Origin: Oligosphaera ethanolica
Lineage (GTDB): Bacteria > Verrucomicrobiota > Lentisphaeria > Oligosphaerales > Oligosphaeraceae
Length of the DNA: 64,000 bases
Reading direction: 5' to 3'
Assembly (NCBI RefSeq): GCF_030814695.1
Contig: NZ_JAUSVL010000001.1
Coordinates: forward strand, 4,066,227-4,130,226
Of this stretch, positions 27,008 through 35,009 are shown piece by piece. Each line of letters starts with the position of its first letter. Position 1 is the first letter of the stretch. The translations under genes and the position numbers were made by a program. Under the pieces are notes generated by a model, which had not been told where the DNA came from, did no database searches, and worked only from the letters and a program-made list of their open reading frames with translations.

Positions 27008-27964
27008 TCAGCCGTTGATTTCTGGCAGGTCATTGCTGCTGCCCGCCATTTGCGGACAGATCTGCCGGTAGTTGCACTGCCGGCAGTTGTACTCATTGGG
27101 TTGGCAGGGGAAGTCGTCTTCTTCGGCGATATTGTTTTCTGGGTCGCGCAGCTTCTGCTTCATGGCCTGGGCGCTGCTGAGGATCTGGTCTTTGACGCTG
27201 ACCAGTAGGGCGGGCTCGACGGGGTAGGGGCTGGGGCGCCCACCGTCGAGGAGAAACACGCCTTTGAGCTGCAGGCGCTCCAGCGGCACGAGCCACTTTT
27301 CCATCGCGAAGAGCGCGTAGCAGCCCAGCTGCTGGCGGAGGGTGGCGCGGTTTTCGGTGCCGGTCTTCCAGTCGATGATATGGAGCTGGCCCTCATTGTC
27401 CGTGTAGGCGAAATCGATGGCGCACCAGACTTTGAGGTCGTTAACCATGAAGGTGTCAAGCGTATCAACGGGTTTCCAGTTGATATAGGGCGTGGCAAGG
27501 ATGTCGCGCACGACGGGCGAGCTGACGAAGGAATCCAGGCAGGTGAAAATGCGCTCCTTGATCTTGTCGGTCGTTTCCCGAGGCAGGGATTTGCCGTCGC
27601 CGTAGTAGAGCTCGAAGAGATTGGTTTTCTTGGGGTACTGCAGCCAGGCTTTGGTGACGGCCTCCGTCCAGCCGTTGCGCAGTTTGAGCACGGCCTGGTT
27701 CTGGAGTTCCACTAAGTTGGGCATGGCGGCGCCGCGGGCGACGGCCTCCATGGTGTCCTTGATGATATCATGGACAATGCTTCCTGCCCACATGACCAGC
27801 GGCTTGACGTTTTTAAGGATGTAGAGCGTGCGGGTGCGTTCGGAAGCATCGGCCTCCCAGCCGCCCCAGGAGCCGTAGTAGGCGTAGTAGTATGCTCTCG
27901 GGCAGCTTTGGAAGAGCTGGGCGCGGGAGACCGACCAGCTCAGATCATTCGTCAATTTGCGCAT
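27008..27964 (-). CDS. PD-(D/E)XK nuclease superfamily protein with probable Fe-S cluster
   Basis: A 318-residue RecB-like nuclease. The catalytic core reads WCAIDFAYTDNEGQLHIID followed by WKTG: Asp at strand 2 and the D-x-K of strand 3. The N-terminal SQLFQSCPRAYYY-type start (here AQLFQSCPRAYYYAYYG) provides one Cys, and the C-terminus CQPNEYNCRQCNYRQIC provides three more, the pattern of 4Fe-4S clusters in Cas4 and AddB nucleases. Family members are single-strand exonucleases or recombination nucleases. Its start overlaps the tadA end by 20 bp. No cas genes or CRISPR array is present, so a Cas4 role is unlikely; DNA repair is the default inference. Confidence 0.85.
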   Translation of the reverse strand: MRKLTNDLSWSVSRAQLFQSCPRAYYYAYYGSWGGWEADASERTRTLYILKNVKPLVMWAGSIVHDIIKDTMEAVARGAAMPNLVELQNQAVLKLRNGWTEAVTKAWLQYPKKTNLFELYYGDGKSLPRETTDKIKERIFTCLDSFVSSPVVRDILATPYINWKPVDTLDTFMVNDLKVWCAIDFAYTDNEGQLHIIDWKTGTENRATLRQQLGCYALFAMEKWLVPLERLQLKGVFLLDGGRPSPYPVEPALLVSVKDQILSSAQAMKQKLRDPENNIAEEDDFPCQPNEYNCRQCNYRQICPQMAGSSNDLPEING

Positions 27965-28442
27965 TATGGGGCCTTTCTTTTTGCTCCAGGCGCCGCTGGC
28001 GGAAGAAGGCCTGGAGCATCTCCTGGGCTTCGTCCTTGAGGAGGCCGGCTTCGACGTCGACCTGGTGCAGCATTCCCGGGAAGGCGGTGATTGATAGGGC
28101 GCTGCCGGCGGCGCCCATGCGGGGGTCGGGGCAGGCGAAGACGAGTTTGCCGAGGCGGCAGTTGACCATGGCGCCGGCGCACATGGCGCAGGGCTCTTTG
28201 GTGACGTAGAGGACGCAGTCGTTGAGTCGCCAGTCGCCGATGCTGGATGCCGCCTGGGTGAGGGCGATCATTTCCGCGTGGGCAGTGCCGTCCTTGAGCA
28301 ACTCGACTTGATTGTGCGCCCGGGCAATGATTTGTCCCTGGTGGACAACGATGGCGCCGACGGGCACTTCGCCGGCCTTTGCGGCCAAGTCGGCCTGGCG
28401 CAGTGCCTGGCGCATGAAGTATTCTGGGGTGAAAGCGAGCAT
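27945..28442 (-). CDS. tadA: tRNA-specific adenosine deaminase
   Basis: A 165-residue cytidine/deoxycytidylate deaminase-fold protein. The zinc site is HAEMIAL (His55, catalytic Glu57) and PCAMCAGAM (Cys85, Cys88), and GEVPVGAIVV precedes it, as in TadA that converts wobble A34 to inosine in tRNA-Arg. The ATG at 28442 overlaps the stop codon of the preceding small gene (TGATG), so the two are translationally coupled. Length agrees with TadA. A guanine deaminase-like role is less likely given the sequence pattern. Confidence 0.9.
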   Translation of the reverse strand: MLAFTPEYFMRQALRQADLAAKAGEVPVGAIVVHQGQIIARAHNQVELLKDGTAHAEMIALTQAASSIGDWRLNDCVLYVTKEPCAMCAGAMVNCRLGKLVFACPDPRMGAAGSALSITAFPGMLHQVDVEAGLLKDEAQEMLQAFFRQRRLEQKERPHNAQIDE

Positions 28443-28696
28443 CAGCGGCTGGTGATATTCATGGTGGCGGGTTTGGATAGCGCCGTCAGGAAGCGCTGGG
28501 CGCGGTCGGGCTGGGAGTCCAGGACGACGGCGGCTGCGGCGCGCAGCTCCTGCAGGCGGCAATCGTCTTCTGGCAGGGCGCCAGCGCGTTCGATGCGGTC
28601 AAAGGTGGCGGCGGCCTCCAGGAGGTGACTGCGCAGATCGTGGTAATACAGATCAACGAGTTCGCGGGCAGATTTGACCGGCTTGAGTGTTGGCAT
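28442..28696 (-). CDS. Small protein of unknown function coupled to tadA
   Basis: An 84-residue mostly alpha-helical, charged protein (MPTLKPVKSARELVDLYY at its start). GGAG lies 8 nt upstream of the ATG at 28696. It has no signal peptide, membrane segment or recognised motif. Its stop overlaps the tadA start, which argues that it is a real gene. Confidence 0.65.
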   Translation of the reverse strand: MPTLKPVKSARELVDLYYHDLRSHLLEAAATFDRIERAGALPEDDCRLQELRAAAAVVLDSQPDRAQRFLTALSKPATMNITSR

Positions 28697-28822
28697 GGGG
28701 TATCTCCGGATGGCTGTCGTACAGGGCCTGCTGCTGCCGGGCAATATAAGTGGCGAAGGAGCCGTGGCCAAGCGCGCGATCACACGATGCGCGTTTGGGC
28801 GCTGGGGTATTGATACACTATC

Positions 28823-29557
28823 TCAGCGTTTGCCTTTGCGTGGCTTGGCGGCGTTGAGTTCGGTTTCGCGGTTGCTGATGACCTCGTAAATCTCTGTCGG
28901 GCTATCACAGCTGCGCAGATCAGCCAGGATGCTGGTGTTAAGGCAGAGCATGCAGATTTGGGTGAGTACTTGCAGGTGCAGCTGGTTTTCCTTGCAGCAG
29001 ATGAGGAAGAACAGGTCGGTTTTGCTGTTGTCGGGTGCGGCGCCGAAGAAGATGGGGTTGTGGAGTCGGCCGACGCAGACGAAGGATGCCTCGAACATGT
29101 AGTTGTCCCGCTGCAACGGGTGGGGCAGGGCGACGCCGTTGTCGATGGCGGTGGTGCCGATTTGTTCGCGTTTGCGCAGTTCTTCGTAGAGATCGTCAGG
29201 ATTGTAGAGCAAGCCGGTGTTGGTGGCCAGCCTAGTGAGATCGCGGAGGACTGCGGTTTGCGTCTTGCCCTTCATGGCGGAGTCGATGGCATCGGGCGAG
29301 CATAGCGGGGTGAGGATGAGTGGTCGGCAGGCGCTGGCGACTTGGCTGTCGCGGCGGGCTTCGTCGAGCGGTTTGACGACGGCTTCGTGAAGAATGCGTT
29401 CGGAGTACCAGGCATCGAGGTCTTCCTGCTCGAAGAGGAAGCGTTCGCCCTGGTGGTTGCTGGGAATCTCGGCGCGCAAAGCCATGGCTCGCAAGGTCTG
29501 CGGGTCAAGCTGCAAAAAAGCAGCGGCATCGTTCAGGTTGAGTTGTCGGTAGGGCAT
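28823..29557 (-). CDS. HTH (excisionase/MerR-like)-PTS EIIA fusion protein
   Basis: A 244-residue protein. Residues 5-55 look like a helix-turn-helix of the excisionase/MerR kind (LNLNDAAAFLQLDPQTLRAM with EIPSNHQGERFLF and DLDAWY). Residues 95-235 are a PTS EIIA domain of the fructose/mannitol-nitrogen (PtsN) class, with TTAIDNGVALPHPL placing the phospho-acceptor His at 146. Such EIIA proteins relay phosphorylation state to regulation. Fusion to an HTH suggests a DNA-binding or operon-specific regulator. I chose ATG 29557 because the upstream residues do not look conserved; no clear ribosome-binding site supports either start. Confidence 0.82.
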   Translation of the reverse strand: MPYRQLNLNDAAAFLQLDPQTLRAMALRAEIPSNHQGERFLFEQEDLDAWYSERILHEAVVKPLDEARRDSQVASACRPLILTPLCSPDAIDSAMKGKTQTAVLRDLTRLATNTGLLYNPDDLYEELRKREQIGTTAIDNGVALPHPLQRDNYMFEASFVCVGRLHNPIFFGAAPDNSKTDLFFLICCKENQLHLQVLTQICMLCLNTSILADLRSCDSPTEIYEVISNRETELNAAKPRKGKR

Positions 29558-29666
29558 GGCGCAGTTCTGGTAAAAAAGCATGGCTGGGGGGGGAATGGAA
29601 GCATAAATGTAGTTCATGAACGCATTTTTGCCTGCGCGTACAGGCAGAACTGATAATGACGAGGTA

Positions 29667-29895
29667 ACCGGTCAGTGTACACCCCGGCGCTTCGCTGGGA
29701 CAATTTGCAGGAAACCCACGGCCAGTCGCCGCCCAGCCATCCGACCTTGATTTCCGCCGACCTTTGCGGCAGCGTGTTTCATAGGAGTGTACACCCCGGC
29801 GCTTCGCTGGGACAATTTGCAGGAAACCCACGGCCAGTCGCCACCCAGCCATTACACATAGGTGGCTAACCAGGCAGCGGATTTCATAGGAGCAA
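29667..29895 (+). repeat. Repeat family R1, two tandem copies
   Basis: Two units in a row each start GTACACCCCGGCGCTTCGCT, continue GGGACAATTTGCAGGAAACC and CACGGCCAGTCGCC and end with TTTCATAGGAG. Together with the next module they fill 29558-30161, where no gene is seen. Confidence 0.85.
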
Positions 29896-29974
29896 TGCTC
29901 TTCACATAGCATGCGGCAATCGCCGGCCATGAGTTGATTGGTAACCATGCACAAGATCATTCGCCGAGGTTTTG

Positions 29975-30045
29975 AGCACCGAAGGTGCGCCCTAAGATAG
30001 CCCAGGGCAAGCGCCCGCAGGGCGCGTCGCCCTGGGTAAGGTGCC
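29975..30045 (-). repeat. Palindromic module R3, partial inverted copy D
   Basis: CCTAAGATAGCCCAGGGCAA and GCGCCCGCAGGGCGCGTCGC with CCTGGGTAAG match the central palindrome of copy C in reverse orientation. The inner stem is GCGCCC/GGGCGC here, one pair longer than in other copies. Confidence 0.7.
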
Positions 30046-30161
30046 CCATCCCAAGAGAAGTGGGTAAGGTAGAGGTTATGAGCCTCTACCTCCCCGTTGT
30101 AGCGATGGGGTCATTTCCCCATATTTACCAGCGTGCCGGTCTGGCACTGGGCTACCCCTAC

Positions 30162-31376
30162 TCAGGTTGCCACGTTTCGTGGGGCAACTCGTCGTGTTTC
30201 ACCATACTCATCTTTGTACGTGCAGAACTGTTCCAGTGTCAAGAGCCCAAGTTTCTGGCTGAAGTACCTCACGCTGATCCGGCGGTTGTCGTCGTAGTTC
30301 TTTCTCTTCTTCTTCATGGCCCGTAGTCGCATGCGAATCCACGAGTCGAGTTTTTGGAAGAGCCACCGGCAGGTTGCGAAGGGTTGCGCGAAGTAGTTTG
30401 CCGTACCCCGTATGACTTGGTTGAGCGCATTGATCACGGTCTCGTCAAAGTTTCGCGAGCGTGTGGTTATTTCCCTGACCTTGTCTTGAAATTTGTTCCT
30501 TGACTTGTCGCGCATCAGGCGCGATCGTACGGACAGACGGAATCCGAGGAATTCGTATCCTTTGCCGTATGTCGTCAGCCTCGTCTTCTCCTCGCTCAGC
30601 TCTAGTCCGAGCTGGATCAGGCATTGCCTGACGACCTCAAGGGCTCCTTGCGTCTCGGCCTTCGTTTTTCCGAGCACGACGAAGTCATCGGCGTACCTGA
30701 CATGCAGGTATCCGGCTTCGGCTAGTGCCCAGTCCATGTGATTGAGAACGATGTTCGCCAGCAGCGGTGAGATGACCCCGCCCTGTGGCGTGCCGATGGT
30801 TGTCGGCTTGAACACGCCGTCCTCCATGACTCCGGCTTTGAGGAACTTCTCCACAATGCCAAGAACGTTTCCATCGGCTACGCGCTGGCATACGGCGGCC
30901 ATGATCACCTTGTGCGGCAGATTGTCAAAGAAGCCTTTGATGTCGGCGTCCAGCACGTGCTGGTAGCCTTGTTTGTGCAGCTCCAGAATCCGCTCGATGG
31001 CACTGTGACAGCCGCGCCCTTTTCGGAAGCCGTGGGATGCGTCGTGAAAAAGCGGTTCGAAGATGGGTTCAAGAAGCCTTCGCAGGACTTCCTGTGCCAC
31101 CCGGTCACGCACGATTGGGATGCCCAGTGGGCGGGTTTTTGTGCTTCCCGGTTTTGGGATGTTGACGCGGCGCAGCGGCTTGGTCTGAAAGGTCCGGCCC
31201 TTGAGGTCGCGCATGAGCGCGTCCAGATTGGGGCTGAGGTTTGCTTCAAACATCTCCACGCTGACCTTGTCCACCCCTGCTGCTCCACGATTGCTTTTGA
31301 CAGCCTTAAAAGCCTGCCTCATCAACTCGGGGGTTATGCGGCCGGTCAATGAGTGTGCTTTGATGATTTTTGGCAT
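30162..31376 (-). CDS. ltrA: Group II intron reverse transcriptase/maturase
   Basis: A 404-residue intron-encoded protein. RT motifs in order are NRGAAGVDKVSVEMFE, RPLGIPIVRDRVAQE, HGFRKGRGCHSA, DADIKGFFDNLPH, GTPQGGVISPLLANI and the catalytic HVRYADDFVVLG. The maturase X domain follows (FAQPFATCRWLFQKLDSWIR through LGLLTLEQFCTY). There is no C-terminal endonuclease domain; the protein stops shortly after domain X, as in endonuclease-lacking introns. It splices and mobilises the intron by retrohoming at cleaved or replicating DNA. Confidence 0.95.
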   Translation of the reverse strand: MPKIIKAHSLTGRITPELMRQAFKAVKSNRGAAGVDKVSVEMFEANLSPNLDALMRDLKGRTFQTKPLRRVNIPKPGSTKTRPLGIPIVRDRVAQEVLRRLLEPIFEPLFHDASHGFRKGRGCHSAIERILELHKQGYQHVLDADIKGFFDNLPHKVIMAAVCQRVADGNVLGIVEKFLKAGVMEDGVFKPTTIGTPQGGVISPLLANIVLNHMDWALAEAGYLHVRYADDFVVLGKTKAETQGALEVVRQCLIQLGLELSEEKTRLTTYGKGYEFLGFRLSVRSRLMRDKSRNKFQDKVREITTRSRNFDETVINALNQVIRGTANYFAQPFATCRWLFQKLDSWIRMRLRAMKKKRKNYDDNRRISVRYFSQKLGLLTLEQFCTYKDEYGETRRVAPRNVAT

Positions 31377-32011
31377 GGTTAGCCTTTCACGTCGATGTTG
31401 TCACGCAGTCGCCTCCGGCATGTTTTGGGACCGTCTCCTAGCGGTTGCGTTTCGTCAGCAAGAACCTGACTGGGCCTTTTGTGGCCCATTGCGCCTGTGC
31501 TAGCTTGTCTCGTGGTCTGCCTTCGGTTTCCACGTCGCTTTTCGGTTTTGTCTTTCATCGGGTGTTGCGTGTCCCCGACTACTCCGACTCTGCTGCCGTC
31601 TCCAAACCGGGGGCCGTTAGGCACGTTCCCCTGACCAATGCTTCAACCCGACCTTTCGCGTAGCGCTTATAGTGCTGGGTTTACCGCTCCTCTGCGGACA
31701 CTGTGAGACTTTCACCGGTCATGTCTCGAAACCATTTTCCCTTGATGATAGCCCGTTGCATCCGGCAGGTTCTTCCGTGATAACCGCTGTGTCTACGGGA
31801 GAGAGACTCGGGGGAGTCCCAGTGCTTCGCTTAAGGGCGGTAGCTCGCACACGCAACCAGACCTAAATGCCATCCTCAAGAGTACCGTTGCCTGGCTCCT
31901 TCGTTACGACCCCTTCTTCGGGACGTCCCCGTGGGTGTCGCCCTAGCTGCGTACCTCATCACCTCGTTTGTGAGTTCGAGCAACGGTTTCTGTACGATCG
32001 CGGAATCGCAC
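30162..32011 (-). mobile_element. Group II intron (3' boundary unresolved)
   Basis: The reverse transcriptase/maturase gene is preceded on the minus strand by about 635 nt of structured noncoding sequence. It begins GTGCGATTCCGCGATCG at 32011, which matches the GUGYG 5' end of group II introns, and contains CTAGGGCGACACC, GAGCCAGGCAAC, GTTGCGTGTGCGAGCTA and GGTGAAAGTCTCAC, segments I associate with domain I of bacterial introns. I could not find a canonical domain V after the ORF, so the 3' end is open; the true end may reach past 30162 toward about 30050. The exon around 32012-32091 may be part of an interrupted reading frame (starting MSETKSSILK) but is too short to name. Confidence 0.75.
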
Positions 32012-32167
32012 AGGTAGGTTTTGGCTGTTATTGCTGACCTCCTTCCTTTTGGCCTTACCGTTTTCAAAATGCTAGACTTAGTTTCGGACACTGCGGCTCA
32101 CGCGCCCTGAAAGGGCGGCCTAAAAGACCTGCGACGAAGGGTCACAGCGCAAAATTGCCGCAGCAAT

Positions 32168-32345
32168 CAATGAGTTCCATTGCCTCTTTGGCTCCAGTCA
32201 GCTTCGCCGACTGAAGCCAAAGAGGCTGAGGAACACGGACCAATATGGCGCGCTACCCAGGGCGGCGCGCGCCTTCGGCGCCGCTTGCCCTGGGCTATCT
32301 TAGGCCGCGCTTTCAGCGCTTCTGCCGCTTCGCGGCGGAAATGCA
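32168..32345 (+). repeat. Palindromic intergenic module, family R3, copy C
   Basis: The first hairpin has arms 32182-32199 and 32209-32226 with loop AGCTTCGCC; relative to copy B, two adjacent pairs are exchanged on both sides and one pair is mismatched. The inner stem GCGCC/GGCGC differs from copy B GCGCT/AGCGC by a compensated change. Confidence 0.87.
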
Positions 32346-32437
32346 CGACGAGAAAAGGCTGCTTGGTTGAAACAACAAGTGCCATGGATACAGTTAAATG
32401 CAGAGCATCGGTTTCATAGGAGTCATTGATATTGGCC

Positions 32438-32640
32438 GGTCTCAGAGGACGACTGGGACTATGGGGACGACTTGGCGACTGCGCGCACTGGGGCGAGGAC
32501 TCACGGACTCATGAGGCATGATCCCATGGATTGGACCGTGAGGACTTTCTGGACCATGGGGAAGGACGCCTTGGACACCGGGGACCGGTTGTGGACTGCT
32601 TGGACGCCGTGGACTGACCGGCGGTGTCCATAGCGTCCAT
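32438..32640 (+). repeat. Degenerate 9-bp periodic GGAC array
   Basis: GGAC recurs mostly every 9 bases, for example GGACCGTGAGGACTTTCT, then GGACGCCTTGGACACCGG and GGACTGCTTGGACGCCGT. The other five positions are random-looking. The region 32346-32841 has no recognised gene. Spacing shifts of 11 or 13 occur occasionally. Confidence 0.75.
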
Positions 32641-32841
32641 GGTGTCCAAAAAAACGCCCAGTGTCCCGCCAGTCAAGAGGCGGCACTGGCAGCCGGCTAT
32701 TCTCAATCACCGACCGATTACGTTGATTATTCACTGACATGAAAAACGGTTTGCAGCAGCAGTGATGTGCGGGTATTATTGCAGGGAGCGGTGCGGATGT
32801 GCCGCCGGAGACCGTGAATCACTTTCTGGAGACTATGCCCA

Positions 32842-34224
32842 ATGGAAGCACCTGCGCGTGACGCTGGCAAAGCGAACATCATTCTGATGAATTGCGACGA
32901 TTTGGGCTATGGCGACTTGGCCTGCTATGGCTCGCCTTGCAACAGCACGCCGCATCTTGATCGGTTGGCGGCCGAGGGGATGCGTTTCACGGATTTCTAC
33001 ATGGCGTCGCCGGTGTGTTCGCCGTCGCGCGGGGCGATGCTCACGGGCTGTTATCCACCCCGAATTGGTTTTGGATCGTTTGATGGCCGCGGGGTGCTGT
33101 TTCCCGGCGATCCCATTGGGCTGAATCCCAGCGAGATCACCATCGCAGCGCTGTTGCGCGATGCGGGGTATGCGACGAAGATCGTCGGTAAATGGCATTG
33201 CGGCGATCAGCCGGAATTTCTGCCGACGCGGCATGGATTTGACAGCTATTATGGGCTGCCCTATAGCAATGACATGGGCCGTCAAAAGGAGGATGACAAA
33301 TGGCCGCCCCTGCCTTTGTTGCGGGATGAAGAGGTCATGCAGGAACAGCCGGATCAGTCTGGGTTGACGGAGCGCTACGTGGAAGAGTCGTTGCGTTTCA
33401 TTCGCGAGCAGCGGCAGCGGCCCTTTTTCCTTTATTTGGCGCACATGCATGTCCATTTGCCCATTTACGCGCCGGCGCGGTTTTTGCGCGAATCGCGCAA
33501 TGGCGCTTACGGTGCGGCAGTGGCCTGCATTGACTGGGCGGCGGGCGTGATCATGGCAGAACTGCGGCGCTTGGGCCTGGAGGATAACACCATGGTGATC
33601 TTCACCAGCGATAATGGCTCGCGTTGCCGCGGCGAAGGCGGCAGCAATGGCGTGCTGCGCGGGATCAAGACGACCACCTGGGAAGGGGGCCAGCGCGTGC
33701 CATGCATAATACGCTGGCCGGGGCACATACCCGCCGGCAACACCTGCACGGGCCTGGCTACCGCGATGGATTTCTACCCGACGCTGGCCGCCATTGCCGG
33801 CTGTGCCGTGCCGACGGACAGGATCATCGATGGCCGGGACATCACGCCGTTGATGCTTTCCGGAGGGGCTGCCGCGTCGCCACGCGAGGCGTTTTTCTAC
33901 TACAACCGCAATGACCTGGAAGCCGTCCGTGACGGCCGCTGGAAACTCCACGTGCGCAAAAGTCGCCAGGCCATCGCGGAACTCTATGATTTGCGCAACG
34001 ATCCCGGTGAGAATCGTAATGTCCATGCCGACGAGCCGGCGGTGGTGGCGCGGCTCACCGCGTTGCTTGAACGTTGCCGTGAAGACCTCGGCGACGAGGC
34101 GTTGGGCATCGCCGGCCAGAATGTCCGCCCGGCCGGCCGCGTGGCCTCCCCACGGACACTGACGCAGTACCGGCCGGATCACCCGTACATGATCGCGACC
34201 TACGACCTGCAGGAACGGGGATAG
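32842..34224 (+). CDS. Sulfatase (type I, formylglycine-dependent)
   Basis: A 460-residue arylsulfatase-family protein. NIILMNCDDLGYGD gives the metal-binding Asp pair (Asp19, Asp20), and SPVCSPSRGAMLTG carries the sulfatase signature with Cys59, which must be converted to formylglycine. VGKWHCGDQPEFLPTRHGFD, ASPREAFFYY and FTSDNGSRCRGEGG (metal Asp/Asn) match family order. No signal peptide is visible, unlike most polysaccharide sulfatases of this phylum, so it may be cytoplasmic or the start may be further upstream; CTGGAGA lies about 10 nt before the ATG used. Removes sulfate from carbohydrate or aryl esters; substrate unknown. No sulfatase-maturing enzyme is in the window. Confidence 0.92.
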   Translation: MEAPARDAGKANIILMNCDDLGYGDLACYGSPCNSTPHLDRLAAEGMRFTDFYMASPVCSPSRGAMLTGCYPPRIGFGSFDGRGVLFPGDPIGLNPSEITIAALLRDAGYATKIVGKWHCGDQPEFLPTRHGFDSYYGLPYSNDMGRQKEDDKWPPLPLLRDEEVMQEQPDQSGLTERYVEESLRFIREQRQRPFFLYLAHMHVHLPIYAPARFLRESRNGAYGAAVACIDWAAGVIMAELRRLGLEDNTMVIFTSDNGSRCRGEGGSNGVLRGIKTTTWEGGQRVPCIIRWPGHIPAGNTCTGLATAMDFYPTLAAIAGCAVPTDRIIDGRDITPLMLSGGAAASPREAFFYYNRNDLEAVRDGRWKLHVRKSRQAIAELYDLRNDPGENRNVHADEPAVVARLTALLERCREDLGDEALGIAGQNVRPAGRVASPRTLTQYRPDHPYMIATYDLQERG

Positions 34225-34290
34225 GCCAGCGATGTCTGCGCGCGTTGTCGACTATATAGAAAAAAAACTTGGCAACTTACTTATCTTTAT

Positions 34291-34318
34291 TTGACACCAT
34301 GGCTTTGTTTGATAACAT
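34291..34318 (+). promoter_or_regulatory. Candidate sigma-70 promoter (distal)
   Basis: TTGACA and TAACAT are separated by 16 bp in the AT-rich gap 34225-34619, 302 bp upstream of the GcvH-like gene. Confidence 0.4.
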
Positions 34319-34424
34319 AAGCCCGGAACCTGAATGCTCTGCGCGGAAGGCAATACGATAGGGAAGCGGGATGACAGAGTGTCCCGGTATTTGTTCCTAT
34401 TTGACATATTTGTCAGTTCGCAAT

Positions 34425-34454
34425 TGGACAAAACTGATCATCCGTGTATATAAT
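34425..34454 (+). promoter_or_regulatory. Candidate sigma-70 promoter of the GcvH-like/pyrF operon
   Basis: TGGACA and a perfect TATAAT are separated by 18 bp. It lies about 165 bp upstream of the GcvH-like start codon and would drive the three overlapping genes to pyrF. Confidence 0.5.
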
Positions 34455-34619
34455 AGGACAAGCAGCCAATGAGCCGGGCAAAACGTTTTTTCTGAGTTGG
34501 GGATATGGAACCGGCATGAGCGGGGGCTAGTCAGAGGATACAGAAAGAACATGGATAAGCAAACGCACAGGACTAGCCGGCGGGCACCGCCGCGGCGGGA
34601 GTACTGCAAAGGAGAAACC

Positions 34620-35009
34620 ATGAGTAATGATAATGATAGCCGAGTATACAGCAACCGCCATCTCTGGGCTTTGCCCAACACCAAGAAAAAGACTGCCACG
34701 ATTGGCATTTCGGATTTTTTGGCGGAAGAGCTCGGTGAGATTGCCAGCATTGACATGCCGTTGGTCGGTGACGAGTTGGACATGGAGTCCTTCTGCCTGC
34801 ATCTGCACCTTTCCGGCCGTATTCACCACCTGCGCTCGCCGTTGAGTGGTCGCGTGCTGGAGATCAATGATGACGTGCAGGACAACAGCAACCTGATTCA
34901 CCTCGACCCCTACAAGCACTGGCTGTACAAGATGGAATATGACGATACCGAGGAGTTGGACCTGCTGATGAGTTCCGCTCAGTATGCCCGTTTCGTGGAT
35001 CAGCTATGA
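34620..35009 (+). CDS. GcvH-like lipoyl-domain protein lacking the lipoylation lysine
   Basis: A 129-residue protein with the glycine-cleavage H-protein pattern: ATIGISDFLAEELGEI near the N-terminus, GDELDMES before the hairpin and SPLSGRVLEINDDV after it. In canonical H protein the segment reads ESVK followed 7 residues later by SPxSG; here it is ESFC (Cys59 instead of Lys), and the hairpin FCLHLHLSGRIHHLR is about seven residues longer. It therefore should not be lipoylated at the usual position. AAAGGAGA precedes the ATG at 34620. The stop overlaps the next ATG (ATGA), followed by another such overlap into pyrF. A role in glycine cleavage is unlikely; function unknown. Confidence 0.75.
   Translation: MSNDNDSRVYSNRHLWALPNTKKKTATIGISDFLAEELGEIASIDMPLVGDELDMESFCLHLHLSGRIHHLRSPLSGRVLEINDDVQDNSNLIHLDPYKHWLYKMEYDDTEELDLLMSSAQYARFVDQL

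Noticed and set aside
27008..27964. Cas4 of a CRISPR system
   Set aside because: Although the nuclease has Cas4-like cysteines, there is no cas1, cas2 or array nearby and its neighbour is tadA.
31876..32091. A 71-codon frame (MSETKSSILK...) as a gene
   Set aside because: It runs across the presumed 5' intron boundary at 32011 and reads on into structured intron RNA, so it is at best the end of an interrupted exon frame.
34497..34619. N-terminal extension of the GcvH-like protein
   Set aside because: AAAGGAGA directly precedes ATG 34620; the extension is Arg-rich and overlaps the promoter region.
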